A stretch of 34,238 bases of DNA from Oscillospiraceae bacterium (lineage in GTDB: Bacteria > Bacillota > Clostridia > Oscillospirales > Ruminococcaceae): the NCBI GenBank assembly GCA_017462785.1, contig JAFTQJ010000098.1, positions 1-34,238 of the forward strand, given 5' to 3'. How positions within the stretch are numbered: position 1 is the stretch's first letter; each line of letters begins with the position of its first letter. The notes under the pieces were generated by a model. The model had not been told where the DNA came from. It worked only from the letters and a program-made list of their open reading frames with translations, and made no database searches. The translations under genes and the position numbers were made by a program. Below are positions 15,156 through 22,342 of this stretch, piece after piece.

Positions 15156-16289
15156 TCACTTGTTTGCTTTCAGTCTTTCTTTGAACAGCTCCTTCATCCT
15201 CAGCCTGCCGGCATCGGATGTCAGCTCTCCGGCTTTCAGTTCCCCCTTGTAGACCGCCGTCATGAGCTGGATGTATGCCTCGCCCAGAGCTGTGGTCAGA
15301 AGTCCTGCCGTTGCACCGGAGATCATGCCGCCTGCCGCCGTACCTGCTCCGGGAATGAGCTTGACGAGGTTGGCAACGATCGTTCTGCCGAGGATGGTCG
15401 CACCGCCTGCACCGAGGGTCGAGGACACAAAGCCCGTGATGATGCTCCGGCTCACATTCAGACCGAAGATTGCTGTAATGGAGGCGATCATCGTGACCTG
15501 TGTCGGCACGAGGAGGGCAGCATCGGCAAAGGGGATGGGAGCAAAGCCCTCACCAAAGGCTGCTGTAGTCGCTGCCGCAACTGCGGCGTGGGCACGTCTT
15601 TTTTTTTGCTCCAATGAAGCGATCTGGACATTCTGGAGGGTGTCCTGCAATTCGTCCGGCAGCACCTGCGTCATGACTTCAATGAGGGTATCCAGACCGT
15701 ATGCCTTGACGGTATAGTCCTCGTCGATCTCATAATCGGCTGCAAGCACCGGAACGACCTGACAGACGCTGAGGTTCTCATTGAGGATGCAGTCCCGCAT
15801 CTGCTTGGCGTTCTTCTTCGAGAAGGATTTGGTCAGTACAAGGATGACGGGAACCTGTGTCATCTGGTTTTCCTCTGCGAAATCCCGCAGCCAGTCGATC
15901 TCCTCCGGCTCGATCCGGTCGGAGGCGGTGTTGATGCAGTACCAGATGCAGTGGATCGCCTGATTGATGTCCTTTGCAGCGTGCCCCTTCCGGATGGTGT
16001 CGAGGATCTCCTGCTTGACTTCCTTCTGTGCGTCCTTTCCCAGCTCAAAACCCCTTGTATCGTAGATGGACAGGGGAAAATTCTTCTTGCTGTACTGCTT
16101 CATATGCCCCGTCACCGGCATACCGATACCGGTATCCGCCAGATTTTCACGGAAAATGCTGTTGATGAGCGTACTCTTGCCGACTCCTGTCTTGCCGGCT
16201 ACAATGATATTCAGGTGCTTGAGATTGCGGATGCGTTCATTGATCGCATTCATGCAGTCCTGCACCATTTTGCCTGTGTCGATTGTCAT
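15156..16289 (-). CDS. GTPase with C-terminal hydrophobic helical domain (HSR1/DUF697-like)
   Basis: The 377-residue protein has a TRAFAC-class G domain. G1 is GKTGVGKST (32-40), the threonine of G2 lies near PVTGH, G3 is DTRG (77-80) and G4 is TKS within VLTKSFSKK, an atypical replacement for NKXD. Residues about 230-350 are rich in Ala, Gly and hydrophobics (PFADAALLVPTQVTMIASI, GFVSSTLGAGGATILG), as in DUF697/YcjF-like proteins that associate with membranes. It is the first gene of the operon with the surface protein, sortase and membrane protein, and has its own promoter. A role in membrane or envelope stress or in localising the sortase apparatus is possible but unproved. Confidence 0.86.
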   Translation of the reverse strand: MTIDTGKMVQDCMNAINERIRNLKHLNIIVAGKTGVGKSTLINSIFRENLADTGIGMPVTGHMKQYSKKNFPLSIYDTRGFELGKDAQKEVKQEILDTIRKGHAAKDINQAIHCIWYCINTASDRIEPEEIDWLRDFAEENQMTQVPVILVLTKSFSKKNAKQMRDCILNENLSVCQVVPVLAADYEIDEDYTVKAYGLDTLIEVMTQVLPDELQDTLQNVQIASLEQKKRRAHAAVAAATTAAFGEGFAPIPFADAALLVPTQVTMIASITAIFGLNVSRSIITGFVSSTLGAGGATILGRTIVANLVKLIPGAGTAAGGMISGATAGLLTTALGEAYIQLMTAVYKGELKAGELTSDAGRLRMKELFKERLKANK

Positions 16290-16347
16290 GGGTTTGTCCC
16301 CCTTTTCGGAAATTCCGTCATTTTATGCAATATTCCCCATCTTATTT

Positions 16348-16376
16348 ATTATACCAGAAACCCGCAAAAAAAGCAA
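16348..16376 (-). promoter_or_regulatory. Promoter of the GTPase-sortase operon
   Basis: On the minus strand TTGCTT (plus 16371-16376) and TATAAT (plus 16348-16353) are separated by 17 bases. The leader to the GTPase ATG is about 55 bases. Confidence 0.78.
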
Positions 16377-16401
16377 GTGCCAGATTCTGCCTTTCAAGCG
16401 A

Positions 16402-16428
16402 ATGCCCCGCAAGGGTTCTGCGGGGCAT
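16402..16428 (-). terminator. GC-rich 3' hairpin after the acyl carrier protein gene
   Basis: Arms ATGCCCCGC (16402-16410) and GCGGGGCAT (16420-16428) form a 9-bp stem four bases past the stop. A T-run does not follow directly, so termination strength is uncertain. Confidence 0.6.
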
Positions 16429-16432
16429 GGGA

Positions 16433-16672
16433 TCATTCTTCTTCGGGCATGTTGGCTCTCAGGTAATTCACAATGTCGTTGACCGTGCGGATCTCATCCA
16501 CCGCTTCATCCGGAATGCTGACATCCGTCACATTCTCAATTGCTACGATCAGCTCTACTGCATCCATGGATGTTGCATTCAGATCCTCCAGAATATCCAT
16601 GTCCTCTGTGATGTCCTCTGCATCCATGCCAAAATGCTCTGCAATGATGCCTGCAACTGTTTCAAACTCCAT
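16433..16672 (-). CDS. acpP: Acyl carrier protein
   Basis: The 79-residue acidic, helical protein carries acyl chains on 4'-phosphopantetheine. The attachment serine is Ser35 in NATSMDAVELIVAIE, a variant of the usual DSLD motif (here TSMD), followed by the typical helix II. The start at 16672 is chosen because GGAGG lies seven bases before it; the ATG at 16678 would touch the ribosome site, and the longer open frame runs into a repeat. No fatty-acid synthesis genes are adjacent, so it may be a second ACP rather than the main AcpP. A MITE separates the gene from its likely promoter at 16939-16968. Confidence 0.9.
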   Translation of the reverse strand: MEFETVAGIIAEHFGMDAEDITEDMDILEDLNATSMDAVELIVAIENVTDVSIPDEAVDEIRTVNDIVNYLRANMPEEE

Positions 16673-16683
16673 AACCATACCTC

Positions 16684-16694
16684 CATTTATTACA
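16684..16694. repeat. Left 11-bp target-site duplication of MITE R4
   Basis: CATTTATTACA here is identical to 16913-16923 and directly abuts the element's left terminal repeat. Confidence 0.85.
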
Positions 16695-16912
16695 CAGCTT
16701 GTCAAAAAAGTCTTTTTGGAGGGGGAGAACCCCAAAGATTGCCCCCACCTCACCGGTGCCGTCCCCTCTGTCACTTCGTGACGTCTCCCCACCCCGTGGG
16801 GAGCAGCCCCAACCCCTCTCCGAGGGGAGGGGCTGCATTGCGAGGGTACTGCGTACCCTCAACCCGCCAAAGGACTTTGTCCTTTGAACTTGATCAGTTT
16901 TTTGACAGACTG
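16695..16912 (+). mobile_element. 218-bp MITE-like hairpin-array element R4 in the ACP leader
   Basis: The ends are CAGCTTGTCAAAAAA on the left and the inverted form of CAGTCTGTCAAAAAA on the right, 13 of 15 bases matching. Exact 11-bp direct repeats flank it. Inside are arms GTCAC/GTGAC (16770-16774/16778-16782), CTCCCCAC/GTGGGGAG (16785-16792/16796-16803), a CCCCTCTCC/GAGGGGAGGGG-region stem (16813-16832), GAGGGTAC/GTACCCTC (16842-16849/16853-16860) and CAAAGGAC/GTCCTTTG (16868-16875/16879-16886). It encodes no transposase. Compared with R3 it carries an extra pair of hairpins. The insertion lies about 12 bases upstream of the ACP ribosome site. Confidence 0.88.
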
Positions 16913-16923
16913 CATTTATTACA
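16913..16923. repeat. Right 11-bp target-site duplication of MITE R4
   Basis: CATTTATTACA follows directly after the terminal CTG of the element and matches 16684-16694 exactly. Confidence 0.85.
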
Positions 16924-16938
16924 GATTTTTCTAAAAAT

Positions 16939-16968
16939 AGTATATCGGAAAACAGTGCCTTACGTCAA
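16939..16968 (-). promoter_or_regulatory. Probable promoter of the acyl carrier protein gene, displaced by the MITE
   Basis: On the minus strand TTGACG (plus 16963-16968) is followed after 18 bases by TATACT (plus 16939-16944). The predicted start near 16932 lies just outside the target duplication, so the ACP transcript would carry the whole 218-base element in its leader. Confidence 0.75.
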
Positions 16969-17116
16969 TTGCTATCGCAACGATTTTTCAGAAGTTTTCC
17001 ACATGATTTTTGTGCAATGCATACAAAAATGTGGAAACTTCAAAGTAATGTGTCATAAGTGTGAATGTTCTGTGACTGCGGCGTGGTCATTTCGCAGAAA
17101 AATTACTGAAAAACCA

Positions 17117-17145
17117 TTGTATTTTCTGCAAAAATGTGCTATGAT
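17117..17145 (+). promoter_or_regulatory. Promoter of the aroE operon
   Basis: TTGTAT (17117-17122) and TATGAT (17140-17145) are 17 bases apart. Transcription would start near 17152, with AGGAGG at 17171-17176 before the aroE ATG. It diverges from the ACP promoter about 150 bases away. Confidence 0.7.
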
Positions 17146-17183
17146 TAAGAGGAATCAATCCGTACGACCAAGGAGGCAGTACC

Positions 17184-18050
17184 ATGCATGATTACACATT
17201 GATCGGCAATCCTCTGGGGCACTCCATGTCCCCGATGATCCATGATCGGCTGTTTGCCCTCAGAAACCGTGAGGCAGCCTACAGCCTGACCGCACTTCCG
17301 GCGGAGGAGCTGGCTGTGCGTGAGCCGGAGCTGCGGAAGCTCAGCGGCTATAATATCACCATTCCGCATAAAATGAACATCATCCCGTTCCTCGATGAGC
17401 TGGACGAAACTGCAAAGCGTTACAATTCCGTCAACTGCGTGGCAAACCATGACGGCAGAGCGACCGGCTATAATACCGACTGTGTGGGCTTCCTCCGCAG
17501 TGTGCAGGAGATGCCCCTTGACGGCAGAGTGCTCCTCATCGGCTGCGGCGGCGTGGGCAGAATGATGGCGATCGAAGCCGCCCTGCACGGTGCAAAGGAG
17601 CTGGTGCTGATGGTGCTTCCGTCCGACCAGCCGCTTGCAGAGGCTCTGCGTGAGGAGCTGGCAGCTGCTGCACCGGAAACCGCAGTGAGCATTGAGCTGA
17701 CCGGCAGCGACAGGGAAGGCGGTCTGGGTCATTTCGACCTGCTGATGAACGCCTGCCCCGTGGGCATGTACCCGAAAACCAACGCCTGCCCCATCAGCGA
17801 AAAGCAGCTTGAGCTGTGCGATCATGTATTCGATGTGATCTATAACCCGACCGAAACCCAGCTCATCCGCAGGGCGAAGGCAATGGGCAAGCCCGCTGTG
17901 GGCGGTGCCGCAATGCTTGTATGGCAGGCAGTCCGTGCCCATGAGATCTGGGACGGCGACACCTATACAAATGAAGAAGTACAGGGCATCATCCGGGAGC
18001 TGGAGGAAACCGTGAACCGTGATTTCCCCGTACAGGAGGGCAGCATATGA
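17184..18050 (+). CDS. aroE: Shikimate dehydrogenase
   Basis: The 288-residue enzyme reduces 3-dehydroshikimate to shikimate with NADPH in aromatic amino acid synthesis. The substrate site is seen in IGNPLGHSMSP (7-17), Lys63 in NITIPHK and Asp99 in GYNTD. The nucleotide-binding glycine loop is GCGGVGR (120-126). The C-terminal NPTETQLIRRAKAMG and GGAAMLVWQ segments are typical. Length is normal. An AGGAGG site fixes the start. Its stop overlaps aroK as ATGA, so the two consecutive pathway enzymes are translationally coupled. Confidence 0.96.
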   Translation: MHDYTLIGNPLGHSMSPMIHDRLFALRNREAAYSLTALPAEELAVREPELRKLSGYNITIPHKMNIIPFLDELDETAKRYNSVNCVANHDGRATGYNTDCVGFLRSVQEMPLDGRVLLIGCGGVGRMMAIEAALHGAKELVLMVLPSDQPLAEALREELAAAAPETAVSIELTGSDREGGLGHFDLLMNACPVGMYPKTNACPISEKQLELCDHVFDVIYNPTETQLIRRAKAMGKPAVGGAAMLVWQAVRAHEIWDGDTYTNEEVQGIIRELEETVNRDFPVQEGSI

Positions 18051-18565
18051 CGATCTATCTCTGCGGCTTCATGGGCTGCGGCAAGAGCACCGTGGGTGCA
18101 AGGCTTGCAAAGCAGCTTGATTGTCCCTTTGTGGATATGGACACCTATATTGAAGAGCAGGCAGGCATGACCATTCCGGAGATCTTCAGTCAGTTCGGCG
18201 AGCCGCATTTCCGTGATCTGGAAACGCAGGCGATCCGTGAGCTTGCCTCCCGTGACGGCATCATTGCATGCGGCGGCGGTGCAATGCTCCGTGAGGAAAA
18301 TGCACGCATTGCCGCAGAGCACGGCACCGTGGTCTATCTGGATGTGCCCTTTGCCGTCTGCTACCGGAGAATTGCGGATTCCGACCGCCCGATCGTGCGA
18401 AGAAGCACAAGGGAGGAGCTGGAGGAGCTTTACAACAAGCGGAAGGATGTCTACCGCATGCACTGCACCCATACTGCGGATGCCTCCCGTACACCTGCGG
18501 CGGCAGCGGCAGCTGTGCTCGCAGTGCTTGGGATTTCAACCGATGATACAGGAGAATGTGAATGA
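18047..18565 (+). CDS. aroK: Shikimate kinase
   Basis: The 172-residue P-loop kinase phosphorylates shikimate at the 3-position. Walker A is GFMGCGKST (7-15), Asp32 in VDMD is the shikimate-binding position, and FRDLE plus GGGAMLRE form the substrate and Walker-B-like region. The lid region is DRPIVRR. GGAGG lies before the ATG, which overlaps aroE, and its stop overlaps the next gene. The last 20 residues are Ala-rich, with no evident special role. Confidence 0.95.
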   Translation: MTIYLCGFMGCGKSTVGARLAKQLDCPFVDMDTYIEEQAGMTIPEIFSQFGEPHFRDLETQAIRELASRDGIIACGGGAMLREENARIAAEHGTVVYLDVPFAVCYRRIADSDRPIVRRSTREELEELYNKRKDVYRMHCTHTADASRTPAAAAAAVLAVLGISTDDTGECE

Positions 18566-19716
18566 TTATTTATAATGCAGAGATCTACTCCATGACGGAG
18601 GATGTACATTTTTACGGCTATGTCGTTGTAGAGAACGGAAAGATCACCGCCGTCGAGCAGGGCAGACCCGAGCAGGTGACGAAGGATGACATTGACTGCC
18701 ACGGCGGCAGACTGCTCCCCGGTTTCATTGATGCCCACACCCACCTTGGCATCATCGAGGACGGCATGAATTTTGAGGGGGACGACTGCAACGAGGTATC
18801 CGACCCGTTTACGCCCCAGCTCCGTGCACTCGACGGCATCAACCCGTTCGACCGCTGTTTTGCGGATGCCAGAATGCATGGCGTGACTTCCGTGCTGGTA
18901 TCCCCCGGCTCGGCGAATGCCTGCGGCGGCGAAATGCTGCTGATGAAAACCGCCGGACGCTGCACGGATGAAATGGCGATCACCGCATGCGGCATGAAAT
19001 TTGCCCTCGGTGAGAATCCGAAAACCGTCTACAGCGACCGTGATGAAACACCCGTCACACGCATGGCGACCGCTGCCCTCATCCGTGAGGGGCTGCAGAA
19101 AGCCAAGCTCTATGCAGAGCGTCTGCACCGCTTCGAGGAGCATCCGGATGAGGAAGAAATGCCGGAATATGACGCAAAATGCGAAGCACTCCTGCCCCTA
19201 TTAGCCGGAGATCAGAAGGCACATTTCCACTGCCACCGTGCGGATGATGTCTGCACGGCACTGCGGATTTGCAGGGAGTTTGGTCTGGAATGCGTGATCG
19301 TGCACGGAACCGGTGCACATATTGCGGCGGATCTGTTCGGAGAAATGGGAATTTCCGTGATCGCAGGTCCCATCATCTGCGACCGCTGCAAGCCCGAAAT
19401 GCGTGAGCTTGCCCTGTCAAACGCAGCCATTCTGCATGACAGGGGCGTAAAAATCGCCATCTGCACGGATCATCCGGAGGTACCGATCCAGTACCTCTCC
19501 CTGTCCGCCGGACTTGCAGTCAAGGGCGGCATGCCGAGGGAAGCAGCTCTCCGTGCCATCACCTCGGAGGCAGCCGATATTCTGGGCGTATCCGACCGCA
19601 TCGGCAGGATCGAGGAGGGACTGGACGCTGATCTGGTGCTCTTTGCCGAGGATCCGCTGAATGTGATGAATGATCCGGTATGGGTCATGATCAACGGAAA
19701 AATTCTGGAGAGCTGA
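18562..19716 (+). CDS. Amidohydrolase, imidazolonepropionase-like
   Basis: The 384-residue protein is a metal-dependent hydrolase of the amidohydrolase superfamily. The beta-sandwich N-terminus (MIIYNAEIYSM, VVVENGKITAVE) leads to the metal-binding HXH in GFIDAHTHLG, then later histidines in AHFHCHRADD and VIVHGTGAH and the catalytic aspartate in ICTDHPEVP. The C-terminus GRIEEGLDADLVLFAEDP is typical. Related Firmicute proteins are annotated as unspecified amidohydrolases; no histidine-degradation genes are nearby, so the substrate is unknown. It overlaps aroK by ATGA and lies 21 bases before the fumarase subunit gene, which indicates co-transcription. Confidence 0.88.
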   Translation: MIIYNAEIYSMTEDVHFYGYVVVENGKITAVEQGRPEQVTKDDIDCHGGRLLPGFIDAHTHLGIIEDGMNFEGDDCNEVSDPFTPQLRALDGINPFDRCFADARMHGVTSVLVSPGSANACGGEMLLMKTAGRCTDEMAITACGMKFALGENPKTVYSDRDETPVTRMATAALIREGLQKAKLYAERLHRFEEHPDEEEMPEYDAKCEALLPLLAGDQKAHFHCHRADDVCTALRICREFGLECVIVHGTGAHIAADLFGEMGISVIAGPIICDRCKPEMRELALSNAAILHDRGVKIAICTDHPEVPIQYLSLSAGLAVKGGMPREAALRAITSEAADILGVSDRIGRIEEGLDADLVLFAEDPLNVMNDPVWVMINGKILES

Positions 19717-19737
19717 ATCATAGAAGGAGTGAAAACC

Positions 19738-20580
19738 ATGAGAACCATCACCACACAGGAAATCACCAACGCCGTTGCAGAGCTTTGCATCCGTGCGAAT
19801 AAGATTCTCCCCCGTCATCTGGAGGAGAAGATCACCGCCTGTGCCGCACAGGAACAATCCCCCGTCGGCAAGGCAGTTTTTGACGACCTCATTGCCAATT
19901 TGCAGGCTGCAAGGGAAGAGGACATCCCGATCTGTCAGGATACCGGCATGGCGGTCGTATTCATCGAGCTGGGACAGGATGTGCACATTGAAGGCGGCAC
20001 CCTCCGTGATGCAGTCAATGCAGGCGTGTCCAAGGGCTATACAGAGGGCTACCTCCGCTGTTCCGTGGTCGGCGATCCGCTGGAGCGTGTGAATACCGGC
20101 GATAATACACCGGCTGTCCTCCATCTGGAGCTGACCGAGGGCGAGCAGGTGAAGATCACCGTATGTCCCAAGGGATTCGGCAGTGAAAATATGTCCGCTA
20201 TGAAGATGATGACACCGGCGGCAAGCCATGAGGATATTGTGCAGTTCGTGACTGACTGCATTGCAAAGGCTGGCAGCAACCCCTGTCCGCCCATCGTGGT
20301 GGGTGTCGGCATCGGCGGTAATTTCGAGCATTGTGCCTATCTTGCGAAGAAAGCACTCTGCCGTGATGCTGCTGTCCGCAATCCCAAGCCCCTCTATGCA
20401 GAGCTGGAGCAGAAAATGCTCGATTCCATCAACAAGCTCGGCATCGGGCCGCAGGGCTTTGGCGGCACCATGACCGCACTGTGCGTGAACATCGAAGAAG
20501 CCCCCACCCATATTGCAGGTCTGCCCGTAGCCGTCAACGTCGGCTGCCATGTGACAAGACATGCGGAGATGGTGCTGTAA
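19738..20580 (+). CDS. fumA: Class I fumarate hydratase, alpha subunit (orphan)
   Basis: This 280-residue protein matches the N-terminal catalytic half of iron-sulfur fumarases and L-tartrate dehydratase. Cysteines fit a 4Fe-4S cluster: Cys66 in PICQDTG, Cys183 in NPCPPIVVGVGIGG and Cys270 in VNVGCHVTRH. The ending PVAVNVGCHVTRHAEMVL is typical for the alpha subunit. Anaerobes usually encode the beta subunit directly downstream; here a regulator follows instead. The ATG at 19738 has AAGGAG eight bases upstream; a GTG at 19729 is unlikely because it lies in that site. The enzyme would interconvert fumarate and malate once joined to a beta subunit encoded elsewhere. A tartrate-dehydratase-like role cannot be excluded. 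Confidence 0.9.
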   Translation: MRTITTQEITNAVAELCIRANKILPRHLEEKITACAAQEQSPVGKAVFDDLIANLQAAREEDIPICQDTGMAVVFIELGQDVHIEGGTLRDAVNAGVSKGYTEGYLRCSVVGDPLERVNTGDNTPAVLHLELTEGEQVKITVCPKGFGSENMSAMKMMTPAASHEDIVQFVTDCIAKAGSNPCPPIVVGVGIGGNFEHCAYLAKKALCRDAAVRNPKPLYAELEQKMLDSINKLGIGPQGFGGTMTALCVNIEEAPTHIAGLPVAVNVGCHVTRHAEMVL

Positions 20581-20605
20581 TCGTATTACCGCAACAACCA
20601 GTTGC

Positions 20606-20646
20606 TTGCATTCTCACCTCATCCGCTGTATAATAAGGATGAGGTG
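20606..20646 (+). promoter_or_regulatory. Promoter embedded in a 10-bp perfect inverted repeat, also terminator-like
   Basis: TATAAT (20629-20634) with a weak TTGCAT at 17-base spacing lies inside a perfect inverted repeat, CACCTCATCC (20615-20624) and GGATGAGGTG (20637-20646). The right arm carries the GAGGTG ribosome site of the next gene and is followed by A and six T. It may act as autoregulator operator, ribosome-site hairpin or terminator for the fumarase operon. Confidence 0.65.
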
Positions 20647-20653
20647 ATTTTTT

Positions 20654-21418
20654 ATGAAAACCGGAGCAATCATTTTTGACCTGCGAACCAAAAAAGGCAT
20701 GTCACAGGATGAGCTTGCAGAACAGCTCTATGTGACCCGTCAGGCGGTATCCCGCTGGGAAAACGGCGATACTGTCCCGAATACCGAAACGCTCAAACTG
20801 CTCTCCAAGCTGTTCGATGTTTCCATCAATACACTGCTCGGCTCTCCACGCACACTGATCTGCCAGTGCTGCGGCATGCCGCTGGAGGATGGCATCATCA
20901 GCAGGGAAACCAGCGGCGTGATGAATGAGGAATACTGCAAATGGTGCTATGCCGACGGCGAATATACCTATCACGATATGGACAAGCTCATTGATTTCTG
21001 TGCCGGACATATGGCGGATGCGGAGCATTCCCCCGAGGAAGTGCGTGCCTATATGCAGGATCTCCTCCCCCGGCTCAATTACTGGAAACGCTATGCCCAG
21101 CTCGGCGGCGAGGAGCAGTTCGATGCATTCAAACAGCAGCTCATGGACGAGATCAACGCCCTGCACATTGAGGGCATGCCAAAGGTCGAAGCCCTCAACG
21201 CACTTGTGGGGAGCTATGTCAACCTCGAATACCGCCTGCCGAACGGTCGGACGGTGCAGTTTCTGGATGACAGGGCGACCTACCTCGGCACCCAGCTCGA
21301 ATGCGAGTTCGGCGGTGACAGGTGCTTCGGCATCGTTGCCAATATGGATTTCCTGCTCGTCTGCACCTATGGCGAGAACGGAGCGGATCCGGAGCTGGTG
21401 GTATATCAAAAAAGATGA
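20654..21418 (+). CDS. XRE-family regulator with zinc-ribbon domain
   Basis: The 254-residue protein has an N-terminal helix-turn-helix of the Cro/CI type (about 5-60, with SQDELAEQLYVTRQAVSRWENG). It is followed by a zinc ribbon of the kind annotated in clostridial proteins (CQCCGMPL at 70-77 and YCKWCYADG at 94-102, with a Cys pair at 95/98). A helical middle and a C-terminal beta-rich domain (about 190-254) of unknown function follow. It is likely a cytoplasmic DNA-binding regulator whose ribbon or C-terminal domain senses a signal. The inverted repeat over its own promoter suggests autoregulation. It overlaps the region of the downstream DUF1801 gene's ribosome site, so the two are probably co-transcribed. 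Confidence 0.86.
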   Translation: MKTGAIIFDLRTKKGMSQDELAEQLYVTRQAVSRWENGDTVPNTETLKLLSKLFDVSINTLLGSPRTLICQCCGMPLEDGIISRETSGVMNEEYCKWCYADGEYTYHDMDKLIDFCAGHMADAEHSPEEVRAYMQDLLPRLNYWKRYAQLGGEEQFDAFKQQLMDEINALHIEGMPKVEALNALVGSYVNLEYRLPNGRTVQFLDDRATYLGTQLECEFGGDRCFGIVANMDFLLVCTYGENGADPELVVYQKR

Positions 21419-21432
21419 TGGAGGTGTATCAC

Positions 21433-21765
21433 ATGCAAGACCGGATCCGGACATACATCGAAACCTTTCCGGAGGAGGTGCGTGATCTGTTTCTGCACCT
21501 GCGGCAGCTGATCTATGACAGCAGTACGGCGGAACTGACGGAAACGCAGTGGGCGAGGATGCCGAGTTACTATGCCGGCGATGCCTTTGTCCGGCTCATC
21601 CCGTTCAAGGATCACATCAATATTGAAGCAAGGGCGATCCTGTCCCATCGGGACGAGCTGACCGGCTGCAAGATCACCCCGAAAGGCATGCTGCAAATTT
21701 ACCTGCACCAGCCCGTGCCGGAGGAGGTGCTTCGCAGGATTTTTGCGGAAACGCTGGGATCATAA
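21433..21765 (+). CDS. DUF1801 family protein
   Basis: The 110-residue protein resembles DUF1801/YdhG-like proteins: an N-terminal RIRTYIETFPEEVRDLFLHLRQLI helix, a central W-RMPSYYAG strand, FKDHINIEA, and a C-terminal helix after GMLQIYLHQPVP. Members have been linked to iron or frataxin-like functions, but their role is unsettled. The start at 21433 has GGAGG eight bases upstream, lying just after the regulator's stop codon. Alternative ATGs at 21415 and 21418 overlap the regulator end. A strong terminator follows. Confidence 0.8.
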   Translation: MQDRIRTYIETFPEEVRDLFLHLRQLIYDSSTAELTETQWARMPSYYAGDAFVRLIPFKDHINIEARAILSHRDELTGCKITPKGMLQIYLHQPVPEEVLRRIFAETLGS

Positions 21766-21791
21766 TTCTCCCGACTGCACCCAACAGAATG

Positions 21792-21825
21792 AAAGGAGCA
21801 TCCTTTTCACGGGATGCTCCTTTTT
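21792..21825. terminator. Bidirectional intrinsic terminator
   Basis: Arms AAAGGAGCATCC (21792-21803) and GGATGCTCCTTT (21812-21823) form a perfect 12-bp stem with an 8-base loop and flanking A/T runs. It separates the regulator operon (plus) from the convergent membrane-protein gene (minus). Confidence 0.93.
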
Positions 21826-21827
21826 GT

Positions 21828-22283
21828 TTACTCATTTTTGCTGAACAGTACCTTCATCAGCATGCCGCCGCCGGCTGCTGCAAGACCGAACATCAGCAGG
21901 AAAACATATGCATTCGAGGTTTTCCACGAAATACTTACGCTCATGATCACGGTCAGCAGTATGAACAGAATCCCCAGACCAAAGACGATCCAGCCGAAGA
22001 TCTTCCTGTCCATCACAAACAGCATGACAATACCGATGAGCACGGGCAGCATGATCAGACCATTGGGAACGTTCCAGCTGCCGATGTGGTAAAAGGAAGT
22101 GCCCCAGCTTGTGCGGACGATCACATTCTGCAGGATCATGAATACGCCGCCTGCGAACATCAGCAGTCCTGCAAAAAAGGTCAGCAGATCGTTTTTATTC
22201 TTCTTTTTCTTTCTGTCCATATCCTCGAGAACGGCATAGGCTCTCTCCAGCTCGTCCTCAGTTCTTTTTCTGCGTTTTGCCAT
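21828..22283 (-). CDS. Small four-helix membrane protein, unknown function
   Basis: The 151-residue protein begins with a very basic segment (MAKRRKRTEDELERAYAVLE, then RKKKKNK), followed by four hydrophobic helices (about 36-54, 72-90, 96-116 and 122-143) and a short charged end. No family was recognised. The cytoplasmic basic N-terminus could contact nucleic acid or anionic lipid, but nothing proves that. The ATG at 22283 has GGAGG upstream; an in-frame ATG at 22304 lacks one. It is monocistronic, with a consensus promoter upstream and a terminator shared with the convergent operon. Confidence 0.82.
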   Translation of the reverse strand: MAKRRKRTEDELERAYAVLEDMDRKKKKNKNDLLTFFAGLLMFAGGVFMILQNVIVRTSWGTSFYHIGSWNVPNGLIMLPVLIGIVMLFVMDRKIFGWIVFGLGILFILLTVIMSVSISWKTSNAYVFLLMFGLAAAGGGMLMKVLFSKNE

Positions 22284-22313
22284 ACAGCATTCCTCCAATA
22301 TCAAGATAGGAAT

Positions 22314-22342
22314 ATTATACTATATTTGCAGAGGTTTGTCAA
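22314..22342 (-). promoter_or_regulatory. Consensus sigma-A promoter of the small membrane protein gene
   Basis: On the minus strand TTGACA (plus 22337-22342) and TATAAT (plus 22314-22319) are 17 bases apart, a full match to consensus. Such strength for a small unknown membrane protein suggests high constitutive expression. Confidence 0.88.

Noticed and set aside
16433-16792. Longer 119-residue version of the acyl carrier protein
   Set aside because: The extra residues are translated MITE sequence. The ribosome site and family length support the start at 16672.
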